From contig CM038922.1 in NCBI GenBank assembly GCA_021904315.1, forward strand, positions 5,803,347 to 5,867,346: a stretch of DNA of 64,000 bases, in the 5' to 3' direction. Positions within the stretch are counted from its first letter, which is position 1; each line of letters starts with the position of its first letter. A program made the translations under genes and the position numbers. The DNA comes from Sphagnum magellanicum. Lineage: Eukaryota; Streptophyta; Sphagnopsida; Sphagnales; Sphagnaceae. The notes under the pieces were generated by a model. The model saw nothing but the letters and a program-made list of their open reading frames with translations. It did not search any database and was not told the DNA's origin. Below, piece by piece: positions 1 through 12,385 of this stretch.

Positions 1-1202
1 GTCTTTTGCTTCTCAATTTTGTTGTGTAGACTCTGCATGGAAAGTTCATTTTTTGGGCCTTGGAACCTAGAAGCAAAGGAATACCATAATTTCTGTAGTT
101 TAACTTTTGATTAAGCTACTCACCAATGTGAGTTAGATTGTCACCAGAATTTAGTCTCAACAGATATGAACACCCAAAATTAGTTTTGGGTTTGTAAGAA
201 TCTTGGTAAGTAGAAAATTGTAGACAGGCTGCAAAACTTAGTAATTAGAGTTTCATTACAAGTGTTTTGGGAGCTTTTGCCACTATCACTACATTCAGAG
301 AAGGTCTATCCATCCATTTGGTTCTTTTGGCAACAAGCACAGTAGCATTCAATTGCTGGGTCTTTAAATTGTGGAACAGGCAAGTCCCTGCCCATTCTGT
401 TGGGTAAGGTGCCAGTAAGGCTGTTAGGACAAGCTATGCGGCAGACCCCACATAATGGGCAAGGGTGAGGCTATTCCATGACATTATGGTATTATTGGTT
501 GACAAATTCAACGATTCAAATAAAAATTCATGTAGAACAGACATTTTGTTCACTACTGCAAGTGTATTATCATCATTGGAAGATTATGTCATATAATGTG
601 GCCAAGAAAATGACATTACCACACTAATGTATTACATTATGCTTCCCCCAGGGTGCCTTCTGCATCCTATTGAGTCACGAGGGTGGCAAGTAGGCTGAAC
701 CCTAGGGATGGATTGGGTGACAAAATGCACCCTAGGTGTGCGTTCCTTGTTTTAAAGGAGTTCAGTTTCTGGTTCTGCCTTCCCAAAGTGCAGAATTTAC
801 ACATGGCAAGAGTGTGAAATATTCTACACTATCAATTACCTCCCAATAGGCAGAAAGGGCATTGGAGTTGAATTGGACCCATGAAATTTTTTCACTATTT
901 CAACAAGAACACATTAAGTTGACAAGGCCTCAATACTTTGCATTTTGTGGGTTGTATCTCCAGTTGTGTACTATGGAATGATCATGCCCTGCCCAGTATG
1001 TACTAGTGAGCCCACACTCAGTGCTGGCTCCCTTGCATAAAGGATCATAGGCACCTAGTGAGAAACAGTTCTCTGTAGACCCAAATCTGCCACACTGGCA
1101 GTTTATTTGCCTGGTGGACCCTATGTAGCAGGGTCTGAAGAAGGGCAGAATAAACATGTGCAATCCTTTACATTGGGTAAGGTGCCAATCAAGCCTGTTA
1201 GG
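1..1202. other. Gene-free stretch with a small MITE
   Basis: I see no supportable gene here. The open frame at 930-1220 has no recognisable motif. The only structured item is the short palindromic element at 386-465, listed separately. Fragments resembling that element's ends (a GGTAAGGTGCCA-like string) recur near 1179, which suggests decayed copies of one family. Confidence 0.5.
386..465. mobile_element. Small MITE-like palindrome
   Basis: The left end reads CCCTGCCCATTCTGTTGGG. The reverse complement of the right end reads CCCTTGCCCATTATGTGGG. About 80 bp therefore lie between imperfect terminal inverted repeats. A relative with the same CCCTTGCCCATTATGTTG end lies at 27135-27210. No clear target duplication was found, so the superfamily is not assigned. 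Confidence 0.4.
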
Positions 1203-1313
1203 GTGAACAAGGGAACACACCCAACGTCATGCCTTTAGTTTTTCATGCATCTTGGTGAACTAGGGAACGCACCCAACGTCATGCCTTTAGTTTTTCATGC
1301 ATCTTGGTGAACA
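1203..1313. repeat. 52-bp tandem duplication
   Basis: The string beginning GGGAACACACCCAACGTCAT at 1211 recurs at 1263 (period 52) with almost no change. Both copies include the downstream end of the PPR relic on the - strand, so the duplication happened in that relic. Confidence 0.8.
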
Positions 1314-1944
1314 CTCTCTGAGAATCCTCTGTGCTCCCACATTTTGCATACATGTCAACCAAGCTATTCCTCACAAAGTCATCTGAATCCCATTGTCTTT
1401 GAATGATCTGCTCGTGAGCAGACCTCCCCTCTTCCAAGTGAAACTATGCTGGTACATGCATTCAGCACCCTCACAGAAGTAACTGTGTTTGGTTACACAT
1501 CCTCATGTTGCATTTGTCAAAATATGTTGAGTGCCTTTTGTGCTTGCCCACATTTCACATGTCCCAATTCCATGGCCTGATGGAATTGGGGTCCAAGTGA
1601 CCATATTCCGTGATGGCATCTTGTTGAAGACTCTCTGAGCATCTTCCATGCTCCCACATTTGGCATACAGGTCAACCAGTCTACTCCCCCGCAAAAGGAT
1701 CAGCTTCACAACCACTTTGAATGATCTCTTCAGGAGCCTGCCAGCCATCTTCAAGTGCTTCTGAACTAGCACATCCATTGAGCACCAGAACAAAAGTGAA
1801 TATGTCAGGATTTGAGCCTTTTTGTTGCATTTGTTGGAAAAACTTGACTGTCTTCAAATGTTGCCTAGCCTCAACATATCTTACAAGCCTTCTATTCCAT
1901 GTAAAGCTGTTCAATTTTGCACTCCCTGCTGCCATGGCAGCCAC
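1230..1944 (-). pseudogene. Pentatricopeptide repeat (PPR) gene relic
   Basis: Read on the - strand from 1944, three pieces of PPR repeats follow each other but need frame changes. The first (1944 to about 1690) contains KFFQQMQQKGSNPDIFTFVL and then a CASSEALEDG segment. The second (about 1690-1503) contains LVDLYAKCGSMEDAQRVFNK and MPSRNMVTWT. The third (about 1480-1230), in another frame, contains EEGRSAHEQIIQ and LVDMYAKCGSTEDSQRVFTK. These are PLS-class PPR repeats of organelle RNA-editing or processing factors. Stops and frameshifts between pieces, and the lack of a continuous N-terminus or an E/DYW tail, mark it as broken. The organelle role is family knowledge, not seen here. Confidence 0.75.
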
Positions 1945-3878
1945 CTTTGCTCACACTCATAAAGGGTTTTGTCAGTTAACAAGCCAGAGTGCATTCTGCA
2001 TCCTCTTATGCTTGAAATCTGGGTACCAATTTTGTAGTCATGGGATTGTTGGCTGGAGGTGGTCAAAAGTAGGGGCATTGGAGCTTGAGTTGGGAGTAGC
2101 AGATGGTAGTCACACTGGTGAGGTTTTACATTCCCATCATGAGACTCCAGAGATGTTCAGCACATTGAAAACATTCTCTCAGACTTGAAGATGTGTAGGG
2201 TAAAGGCCGAAGTCAAAGGCATTACTGAAATAAGGGTTCACATGAAGCAGTAGGCAAGTGCAGACCTGATTTTGGTAACAACCTCAGTCAAAAGCTTTAT
2301 CTGGCATAAAGATCCACTAGAAATTTTCTTCAACAATAGGCAATTTTACAAGGCGCAAGACCAAAATTGAAAATCCCACTCTGCTGCTGGCAGAAAAATT
2401 ATGTTGCCATAACATAGCATGTTGTCCAAATACACTAGGCAGTTTCTGGCAGATCTGTACAATGGGCCAATTGTATGGAGATTTCTATAGTGGAATGCTT
2501 GATCAGCTTTTCAGGCTTTCAAAGGTGTCATCTGGCATATCTCCTGGTGCAACAATACATAGTCTCTCATTTGGGTCCTCTTCACCATTGGGTGCAAAGC
2601 ATGAGGGAAGGACAACTCTGCTATCTTTCTTCCATAGTCAGCAAATTTCAGTGGCTTCAGTCTAGAGCTCAAATAATTCAATTGCTTTGAATATATTACC
2701 TTTCAAGCTCTTCTTCCCAAGGCAACAACTGGTGGCAAGAACAATCACAAAAAATGTTATAACAAATATTTAGCTCTTGCAGCATAACAATTCTTTCTCC
2801 GCTTCAGTGGTCCCCAACAATTTTTGAGGCTTCTAATTTTACTGTGTTGCTTTCAGAGATGGCTGAGGGTAAAGACATACACATTCAAAGAAAAGCAGAA
2901 GAATTTCAAATATAACACAAGAACAATTGGTCCTTCCATTAGCACTACTACTCTTAAAGATCAATTGTTCATTACCTGTAGTAGGAATGAAGGTCTCGGC
3001 CACAATCCATCACTGCAAGTACACAGCAAGACACTGACGTCCATACACCCCTATTAGAGAATATCTTCAGTGACACACATTAGATTGAGGATCTCACAAT
3101 ACTACTGCAAACCCTTCAGGTTCTACATACAATGAAATAAACCACAACTGATGGGTACACCCAGGTCACACAGGTATAGTCCCTGTCAGATTTCTATTGA
3201 CAGCTACTACTGCAGGTTGCACTGCAAATTCAACTTTCATTACACATTTACTTTCTGGAGTCAGACAACACTCTTAACCTTCAACATCAGAAATTAAGTC
3301 AGTGACTTCCAGTTTCCCTTATGAGCTTTCATGGTATAGCAATGAATATAAAAAAATTGTACAAGACTTTCCTCATGAGAAAAACTTAGATGTTATCTAG
3401 TATGTCCCGTTTAAGTGCATGGTCATGATGCCCCTCAGGATGCTGACATCGCCTTGCTGAGTTTTCTTGTTCGTTTCTTTTATAATCAGGACATTTCTTA
3501 GCCCTGGAATCTCACCCAAGTGCCATTAAGAGAACACAAAATGGATTGTGACGAAATGATACACTGACTACAACAATCACATATCAGATAAGCAACACTG
3601 AAAAGCCAGGAAAGTGAGAATAACAAACAGGAGCAGAACCATAGGTCTACCGTGAACATCCAATTTTGGGAATCCTTATGATCAAATGGCAAAGTCTCAA
3701 AAAAATGCATATTGACACACTTCAGGAAGATATTCTCACTAAATAAGAACTAAAACAAATCAAGGCGCCACCCGAAAACCTCATAGCGTGTGCACAATAA
3801 AGTACCCTTATTCCCTATGCACACATGGGAAGCTGTTAACACTTCATTCTTTTTCCTCTAAACATGAGAAAAGGCTTC
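1945..3878. other. Spacer between PPR relic and sulfite oxidase
   Basis: No gene is firmly supported. The 3' untranslated region and polyadenylation sites of the upstream sulfite oxidase gene must start below 3879. One exon-like frame (2503-2640, - strand) is listed separately. Confidence 0.4.
2503..2640 (-). other. Exon-like open frame, unidentified
   Basis: The - strand reads an open frame containing RVVLPSCFAPNGEEDPNERL, then an APGDMPDDTFESLKS tail and a TGA at 2503. The composition looks protein-like rather than random. There is no start codon and no clear upstream exon, and I do not recognise the family. It could be the last exon of a decayed gene or chance. Confidence 0.2.
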
Positions 3879-6800
3879 TTACAAGTTGGAGACCAATGGG
3901 GGAGGAGCTAGAATGTGAATACGATGCCATGAATTATTCAGAACACCCCTTAAATTCCAAATCTCATCAACACTTTGGGGCTGCACATTTGATGCACTAT
4001 CAACCTGCACATGCCACCACATGGCATGATAAGAAACATGCAAGAAGAGCTATAACTTATGGATAGATTGATGGTAACAGGCTGTTCGCATGCCAGCAAT
4101 TTGAGCACACCCAACCTTTACAATTTGGTAGACCAGCATGATTGACTTTGGGTGGATCAAAACCATCTTAGAACAAGTTCTCAAGATAAACACCAAATCA
4201 ATTTGTCCAGTTAGAATTAAAAAGTTTCAACCATATACAAACAAACATCATGTCCCCCTGGCCTTCTTGTATTTCTCTTCTGTTGCAAATGCACAACTGG
4301 CTAATGGCACATCCCATGTACTCCATGTCTTTCCAGTCCTTTTGCAGAATGATTAGCAAAGAGAAATGCAGTCTAAACAAATGATAGATGAGTGGATAAC
4401 AGCAATCCAGACTGGAGACCTGGAGAGAGAGGTCAAATACCGCTTTCACAATGACATCCACAGGGGGGAATACTTTGATATACTTAAGCTCCCATAAAAC
4501 CCAAGCCCAATTAGGGCGTTGAGGATCATGGTCTTCTCCAGGAAAATGCTCCCTGGGAAGGCGAACTGCCTCCAGCCATGTCTTGCCACCATCTACTGAC
4601 AGATCCACACGCTCAATACCACGGCCACCACCTGCAAGTGCATAACCACGGAAATTCACCTGCAATACAACCAGCCAAGGTGCTTTGAAGACTGGAACTG
4701 ACCAGCGACCACAGTTCTCAAACACTGGAAGTTAAAAGCAAGAAGATCAGAAGTGAAGCACTGACCATTGTTCCATCCTCAACCACAATACCATCTCCTG
4801 GCTCACAAATTGCACTCTGCCAATGGCCAACTTAAAAGTTAATCAGCACTAATAGGAGAAGAACATGAACAGTATGCCTGTGCCCACAATAGAGAGCATT
4901 GTTCAGTTTCACAAAGTTCCATTTCTGTGAGTTTTTCAGAACTTGGGAAACCATGTTGAACAAAGGTTTCCAAACTAAAAAGGTAGAAACTCTAAATACT
5001 ACCAAACTACCAAACCTGACTCTTCTCTAGCAGGGATGCCTAGAAGAAGAAAAAAAAGATTGAAAACAGCCAGAAGAATTACCTGGACAGGAAAATCCAT
5101 CAGAGGACGTCTGGATTGCCAATCGATGTTGTGCCAGTCAATTGAGGGTGGAAACATCTTGTAGTCTTTTTGCATGAAGAAGCCCTATATCAGACAATAT
5201 ATGATAGCTCAGAACATATGAGATTCCTTGATTCCCCAAAACAAAGCTATAGCAGGGCCTGAGAAATATTGCACTACCTGGCACTCAAATTCAGATACTA
5301 TGATGGTTTCTAACCACTTAACAGATCGGGCACCAATAACACCGGGAACCACCACTCGCAAAGGAAACCCATGATCTCGATTCAAGTCCTGTTTGACACA
5401 AAGCAAAACATAGCCCTTTTAACCCCAGTTACAGTACCCAAGACGGTTGCAATTCACAGATGAGGTCTTGTAAGACCTCAGAGGATGGACTTGTAATAAA
5501 GATGTTTCATTAAAATAGCAGCATCTATGCAACTGCAGAAGCAGTACTGTATACCTTGCCATTCATCTCATAGGCCAGTAAGATGTCTGCCTCTGGAGTT
5601 GTGGCATGTAGCAATGGAACCGATGCTTTGTAAGGCCCCCCTTCTTCCTCCTTCATACAAGAACATACCACCAAATCATAAATAGTAACACTCTCTCACA
5701 TCCTCTCTCATTTCTCTTCCATTGTGAGTTGTCACATGACATTCTTGCAGTTGTCCTCCACTGTTCCTGTTCATGTATACCTGTTCACACTGGTCAACCT
5801 CAATATTAACTTTTCTCATCAATTAACTCTCAGTATTCCTCTCTGTATTTAATAGAATTCCCTTTCAGCCCCCTCCAAAATTGTGTATAGACTACATTAT
5901 TGTGAGAAACTTGACACGAATGAGATTACCTTGCAAACATCACAGCTGACAAACTCCACATGCCTGCCACCTAAGGTTGTAACTCCTGTGCAATGTGGTA
6001 CACCTGCCAGAGTAAGCACATCGGAAAGCCTAGCTCCTCCCCAAGCAGCTGTGAAACATAAAACCACAAAAATAAGTCAATACAGGTCTTTGCAAGTATC
6101 TTTTGTTAACACAAACAGAAGAAGAGAAGAAGCTGAAGCTTTAGGCAGCATACAATGCAAGACCTGAATCATGAAATAGCATAACCTGGTGCATAGGAAA
6201 CTGATGTATGTCAGAAACCTAAATACAATAAATAGACCTGGCAGAGTCAGAATTACAACCGTGTTATTCATGCTACAAACCTCAAGTTCAAAGGGATGCA
6301 CGACCTGTTAAATGGGGGAAAGACATGTTGGATATGGGAATGCAGAGAAATTACCTGTACCAAGAGCTGCAGCACCCCAACCAACTCCTTTGACTTTCCT
6401 TCTAGTACTCATTTCTGTCCTTCGATTTCCTGCACACTGAACTTGCCCCTGAATCAATATTGCTAAAACCTCTAGTACCACACATGCTACTATTAACAGA
6501 TAATGGAGCTTCAAAAGAGTCATGGACCATCCTAATGTCAGACAACTGGATAAGTCAAGTAACAGCTGCCTTGAGCCTCCTAAAGGGAATGCTAGCCTTA
6601 GCCCATCTCAGAATAATAGAATAACATGGGCTATAAAACTTGCTTCTGTGCTTCCCTGCCATTCAGACTTGACTTCAATTGCCAAATTTACTTCATGCAC
6701 CGGATTCAAAATGACTGAAAGCTTCCCTATTTGTGACCCTGATTCTCTGTGTTGAAAGATGAGGTCCACTTAATTTTATGATGAGGTAGGTGGTGCAACA

Positions 6801-8006
6801 GAGTGTCCCCAAACTACCTGCAAGGTTGCAGTAACCACATGTTTTGGCAGCTGCCTGCACACAATGATGTGAAAAATCAGGGAAAGAAAAAAAGGTCCTC
6901 TTGTTTCAAAGTGCAAGCACAACCCACCCTTATCACCTCATAAACAATAAGAATTCATCACGCCCTGCAGAATGTTCCAGTTGTGATTCAGTACACTTAC
7001 CGCAAGTATTCAAGTGACAGAGAAAGTGGTTTTTCCACCAGTCCAGTGAGCACCAAATGATACCTGGAAGATGAGCATGACCTTTCAAAAATTGATTCCA
7101 AAAACAAACAAACAAATAGCTATGAATTATTGAGTTGTTCTCAAATCCATAAACAATTTTTCACTTGGTCTATTTCTCCAACCTGCTACAACATTTCCTT
7201 GCCTAGCTCTGAGGGAAAAAGAAAGAAAGACAGAACACGAACGTGGAAGGCTCCATAAGGACAGGAATAGGTCCATGGTTTCTTTTGTAGAACTTGTCCT
7301 CAGGAGTAATGTAGGACCGACTGAGTGCAAATGGTGATGGCTCTGCATTGAAAGGCTCCTGTATAGAGAAACAATGAAAGCCCACAAAGAAGTTCTCAAT
7401 TTTCCAAAAGCTTCCCTCCTCAAATCCCACAACTCTGGTTCAGGTTTTTCTTTCATTAGGTTGCAAATGATGCTTATCCATTCAGTTTTGCTTCCCACTG
7501 TCAATCCAACCCTGCAAATTCCAAAATGGCTTCTATACAGAACGCTTATTACACTATCAGGAGGTCCAATGTCAGCCCATTTATCACATGCATTGCACAT
7601 GTGGAGAGACTACGGTTGCATGATTTTTGTTTGCTTGCGCAGACCAAAGCAATGTAAAAACTCAACACTAAAAAATTCCACAGAATCATGATGGACAGTC
7701 GTTTTCTCAAGTAATATACAATCTAAGCAAAGAAGAAGACACTCCCGCAGTTTCACTTGAATACATGTACAATCATGCTGGCAACTGCAAGGCGAGTATT
7801 CTTTGCGAGTATAAGCAAAAACCCCAATGTCTGCACATTTTTCCTTGGAAGGAAACAAAAAAGTTTACCGGAAACAATAACTGCCGCAACGTTCGGTCTC
7901 AGACTCTCACCTTGGAATTTATCTGCAAGCTAGGGTCGCGGCGTGGCTCTTCCTCGTAAGTCTTGGGGCCCCGTAACTTACTCTTGTTCCGTTCAGGAAT
8001 CTCCAT
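3879..8006 (-). CDS. SOX: Sulfite oxidase, peroxisomal, 12 exons
   Basis: This molybdenum-cofactor enzyme oxidises sulfite to sulfate in plant peroxisomes. Exons: 7911-8006, 7243-7358, 7001-7063, 6818-6854, 6355-6436, 5930-6048, 5555-5650, 5278-5388, 5083-5184, 4766-4816, 4441-4659, 3879-4004. All introns are GT-AG and every junction keeps frame (1218 nt, 405 aa; the Arabidopsis enzyme is about 393 aa). The start gives [10 protein letters not shown]. Exon 2 has [10 protein letters not shown]. Exon 5 starts with CAGNRRT, placing the Mo-ligating cysteine near residue 105. Exon 8 has [20 protein letters not shown]. Exon 11 has [19 protein letters not shown] of the dimerisation domain. The last exon has [13 protein letters not shown]. 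The protein ends in SNL, the PTS1-type signal of plant sulfite oxidases. As in plants, no heme domain is present. No lesion was seen, so the gene is probably functional. Confidence 0.95.
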
Positions 8007-8334
8007 AGCCGCAGCAGAGCCGCGACAATGGACCACAACAACAACACACGCAGCAGATTTGCACGAATTTCACAATTTCAAAAACAGAAAAAAGACAGAA
8101 GAACAAGAACAAGTGTACTAACAAGCCAGGAACATGGATAGAAGAAAAGAGACAGAAGGAAAGGAGCCAAGGAAGGGAATGGCAAAGCAATCCGCCATCG
8201 CCAGAACACGAGAGCAACAACAACTTCGCATGCAGATAAGGGAAAAGCTTCGAAGGACTGCTGACTCGGGAGAGAAGCAAGCGAGAATCGAAGTCCCAAA
8301 ATCGAGGGGACACGGCTTAATCGAGGAGCAGAAT

Positions 8335-8409
8335 CACGTGTCGAGGAACTACGAGATCTCGATCTAGGCCTCGAGTTTTGCACGTGACGACCATAAACCC
8401 TAACCCTAA
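8335..8409. promoter_or_regulatory. G-boxes and telo-box upstream of SOX
   Basis: Two CACGTG G-boxes lie at 8335-8340 and 8381-8386. A telo-box (AAACCCTAACCCTAA) lies at 8395-8409. All are 330-400 bp upstream of the SOX start codon. Telo-boxes and G-boxes are common plant promoter elements. That they drive SOX is inferred from position only. Confidence 0.45.
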
Positions 8410-9416
8410 TCCTCCGGCGCCTCCGGTCTGTCTCCCTCGCCTGCTAGTGTCTTGGGGGACCTGCCGATTAGAACACACACACGGCTGTCCTATAAAGTAG
8501 AATCGCAGCTCCACAACCGTCCCATCTCCAGGATTGATGTTAGTAAAGTTTGGGCCATTCTTCCGTAATGTGGGAGCTAAGGAGGTTATCCTGTATCGGT
8601 CGCTGATGATGATTTATGAGAAATTTGTTTTGTTTTCGTTTTTTCTCTCCTTGCTTATATTTCTGTCTGTTATTTGTTTCACGTCGAAGCCGTTGGAGTA
8701 ACCATGAGCGGACGCTTCTTGCAGCAATTTGAATAGAGATCTTAAAAGGCTGGGTTGCCGATATTGAGGAGCTTTAAGTTGCTTTGTGTTGTCCTGGTTC
8801 TTTTTATGAGGCTTTTGAATGCTTATGGTAGTGCGTGTTTTGATCACTGGGCCTATTTCCTTCTGCTGTGTTGCAACGAGTTTCTATAGGTGACTCTGAC
8901 CAAGCTTGGTTTTCTCTTAATGGCTGCTTTATACGTGTTTTGTATGGAAACTGTGAACTTCTGCTTCAGGTTTCTGTTTTTAGGTTTCTGAAGCAGGAAT
9001 AAGCATACGCGTCTGTAGTTCTGAGGGTATGTTTTTGGGGTCGAAATGCTTGTGCCAAGAGGCGTTACCACTTTGTTTTCTTCGCAAAGTGGGTGTCGGT
9101 GCGAGCAGAAAGAAACTTTGATGGGGCTTCGGATTTCCGAGGCGCTAGCTACCAGTCTCAAACCAATGCCGGTGCTTTTTCCTATGAGCTGGTGTTGACC
9201 TGTCTACTGGAACATCGAAATCTCGCGTATAATTTTCTTCTACAATATTATGCATAATATCCCTGGAACTTCAGAAAAGGAGTTCTGTCAGGGGGGGCGT
9301 CGTCAAAAGCAATGAACTAACTTTCATAGTAAGGAAGGAATTGTTTCTAGTTACTTGAGGTAACCCTAAAATGTAGAAATGCCGCCGAAGAGCCCCCTCT
9401 GGAAGGCCCCTCTGGG
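8410..9416. other. Spacer upstream of SOX
   Basis: This is moderately GC-balanced sequence with several short open frames on the - strand (for example 8853-9161) that match nothing I recognise. It may hold distal promoter sequence. No gene is supported. Confidence 0.4.
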
Positions 9417-9584
9417 ATTAGGGCTAGGGTTTTTACCTTGAATGATGTAACGACCAAATGAATTTGAAAGGTGGTTAAAATGGGAAAATGCATGTCGCAA
9501 ATTAGGGTTAGGGTTTTTACCTTGAATGATGTAACGACCAAATGAATTTGAAAGGTGGTTAAAAAGGGAAAATACATGTTGCAA
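9417..9584. repeat. 84-bp tandem duplication
   Basis: Two copies, 9417-9500 and 9501-9584, each start ATTAGGGYTAGGGTTTTTAC and differ at only a few positions. The GGGTTAGGGTTT starts resemble plant telomere repeat, but the rest of the unit does not. Confidence 0.85.
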
Positions 9585-12385
9585 ATTGAGCCGTCTTCAA
9601 CCTCAAATGCATTATTAAATAACATGTGCAAAGGAATCTCAAAACATTCAAAGCCTTTGTGTGATAGAATGTACAGAAATGTTAAAGCCTTTCAAAGCCT
9701 GTGTGAAGGAACGTTGAAAAACATGGGATTTATGAAATATATGCAATTGATGTAATCAGAATATTAAATTTTTGAGTAAAATAAATTTTGAAATCAAAAG
9801 GATTCAACTACATAGAATATCAGATATGTTTATAATTAGAAAAAGAAATTCTTATCAACTTTTATGGTTTTAAAAGTCTTGCTCACCTCAATTTGCAAAT
9901 ATTGGTGTATTGCCCACAAATTATATCCTTTCTTTTCCTTCTTCCCTTTTCTTACATCTTATATGTTTCCTTTTTGCTCTTTCTAAAGTTGATAACAAGT
10001 CATTCATCCTCTTATCCATGTGATTTGATTAATGACACTGATTTGAAAATAAGTTCTAACACTTACAACGTATTCATGCGATGTCAAAAACACACAGGAT
10101 TCATAATCTTTTAAAGATTGCTTGAATGTTTTGATTCATATAATAAGGTAGAGCTTCAACACATGCTTGTAGAATAATTAATGAAAAGAAAGAAAATTCA
10201 TTTCCAATTTCTGAATATTCCAAAAAGCTTGTTTTTTTTCATAATTGTTTTTCTTTGAAAAAAGTAAATTTACCAATTATAAAGTCTCACAAATAATATA
10301 ATTAATGTTAAAGATACCAAGGTATTACAATGATAAATAGGATGTAAATATAAAAATGATATCCATGTACAATAGAATTATGTAATAGACAAGATGAATT
10401 ATTTTTCCAGTAAATCATATTTGCAAAAGGGACAAGGATCATCAAATGAGTTCAAAAAGACATGCACACATGCCAATAATAATTTAAAGGGTTACCATAA
10501 GTTGCAAAGATTTTAAATTCATATGATAGAAAATCAATAATTTTTATATTGTAAATTTATTAGGATTTATCATCAAGAATTGGCATGTGTAATGAAAATA
10601 ATGTTGATAGATGCCCATACAATTAATGATGGTCCAAATTGAATATTTAGTTAATGAATTTCAAAAAATAAAAATAAAAAGTCACAAACTTAATCAATTG
10701 TGAATACATAATGCTTTGTAAACATTCATTGTAAATTCTTATTCAGTTTTTTATTTTCATTGGCTCATTTTAAGCGTAGTCAATTTTACTTTATTGACGT
10801 TGTGTTATCATATGAGTAATGGAATTTGTCATTTATTGTGGGATTTGGGTCTTTTTTTAGAATTATCCAAAGTGTATACTTTTGAAATTATTATGTTATT
10901 ATGTGCAGCTTGTCTAATTGTATTGAATATAATTCAATTTTATTTATCATAGGCGCGTTGAAGATTGATTTTACAAGACAACAAAATGTTAAATGTGGAT
11001 TTCAAAGCTAATATTATTCACAACTATACCTCTTTGACCATTATTCAATCAATTTTCTTTTGTATTATTGCATATTCAATTTTTAAATTTTTTTGTGTCA
11101 TCTTATTTAAATAATTTGACAAATGTACATTTTAAGTATTTAATTTATTTTCCCTCTCTTTTGAAGGATGAATTGGACGTCATTTGAAACATGTTTGTAA
11201 AAATATGAAAGTGTTGATATCACTTGACTTATGTTATATAATAATGATCTAATGCACAAAACTTAATCAAATGTTCAAAAACATATTAAAATAAGTTTTT
11301 ATTCAAAAGAAAAACTACATTAAAAAACATTGAAGAAAATAACACACTTTTTTTTTGGTCTATTAATTTATTCAATTATTTCTTTTCACATAGAAGGTGA
11401 ACATCACTTGTTGTGTAACATTTTAAATGAATGCAAACCATATGGAAGGAGATAAAAATATGTGGATGATGCCCAAACATAAAAAAACACATGAAAAAAA
11501 ATGCTCCATTCAAAACCACAATCTATTGAATTTAACACAACTCTAAACAACTCTAATATCTTTAATTTTATTGTCAACCTTCATTCTTATTTTGTGTTTG
11601 AAACATATTGTCATTCAATCATTATGTGTTTTCGCATTTGTTACTTCTTTCTTTTGTGCATATAATTTTCAAAATAATATTTACATAATTACAAAAAAAA
11701 ATCATTCAAATTTATAAATTTTATGAAACAAATTTTAAAAAAAACGAGATTGAATACCATGCATGCATAGTATCAAAACAATTCCATCATGACAAACTCC
11801 AATTTGAAATTATTCAATGTACAACAACATATAAAACTTAAACTTGTCCCAACTAAACCAATTCCAATGAATCATTGTCATTGGAATTTTCATATGTTCC
11901 CAATGCTGTTCCCCATGATATTCTCCAAGTTCCCAATGTGTTTCCCTAGTGTATTCCCAATAGCACCACATTTTATATGGATGGTCCTTTGCCAAAGTTC
12001 TTCCCTTCTCCCCTAAATAGGTGAGCTAAAAAGGGGTGCACTCCATCCATCCATCCTCAAATAGAAATTTGTTATTTTGGGAGCCTCTCAAGTTTCAGTG
12101 TTTTTTAGGTGATGGGCCAATCAAAATATCCTCCTAAAATTATGGATTTCATGCATAAAACCAAAAAACATCAACGCCAGCTATGCCCTAGAAATCTACC
12201 ATTTTATGAGATCTGAATTCTAGAAATTCCGTAGATTTGTCCTTCTTCTGGATTGCGCTTCAATCCTTCCTTCGTCGCGCAAGCTTCCCTGGTGCACTGC
12301 AGTGTGCTCTTGGCGCTTGGCTTTCAGCTTCTTCTCTCTCTCTCTCTCTCTCGCTTCACAGGATTCGTTTTAGCTCTAGTGGGAA
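9585..12385. other. AT-rich spacer upstream of NOL
   Basis: The sequence is very AT-rich with poly-A and poly-T runs and no supportable gene. The last few hundred bases should contain the NOL promoter and 5' UTR. A CT-repeat tract at about 12333-12352 sits 35-50 bp before the NOL start codon, where plant leaders often carry such tracts. Confidence 0.5.

Noticed and set aside
1721-2188. 155-codon open frame on the + strand
   Set aside because: It is the opposite strand of the PPR relic, where the recognisable protein lies, and it has no motif of its own.
7127-7600. 157-codon open frame on the - strand
   Set aside because: It runs through sulfite oxidase exon 2 in the wrong frame and continues into the introns. 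The conserved protein is read in another frame.
11789-12016. 75-codon open frame upstream of NOL
   Set aside because: Its composition comes from repeated CCAATG and TTCCC strings, and it has no motif and no conserved neighbour.
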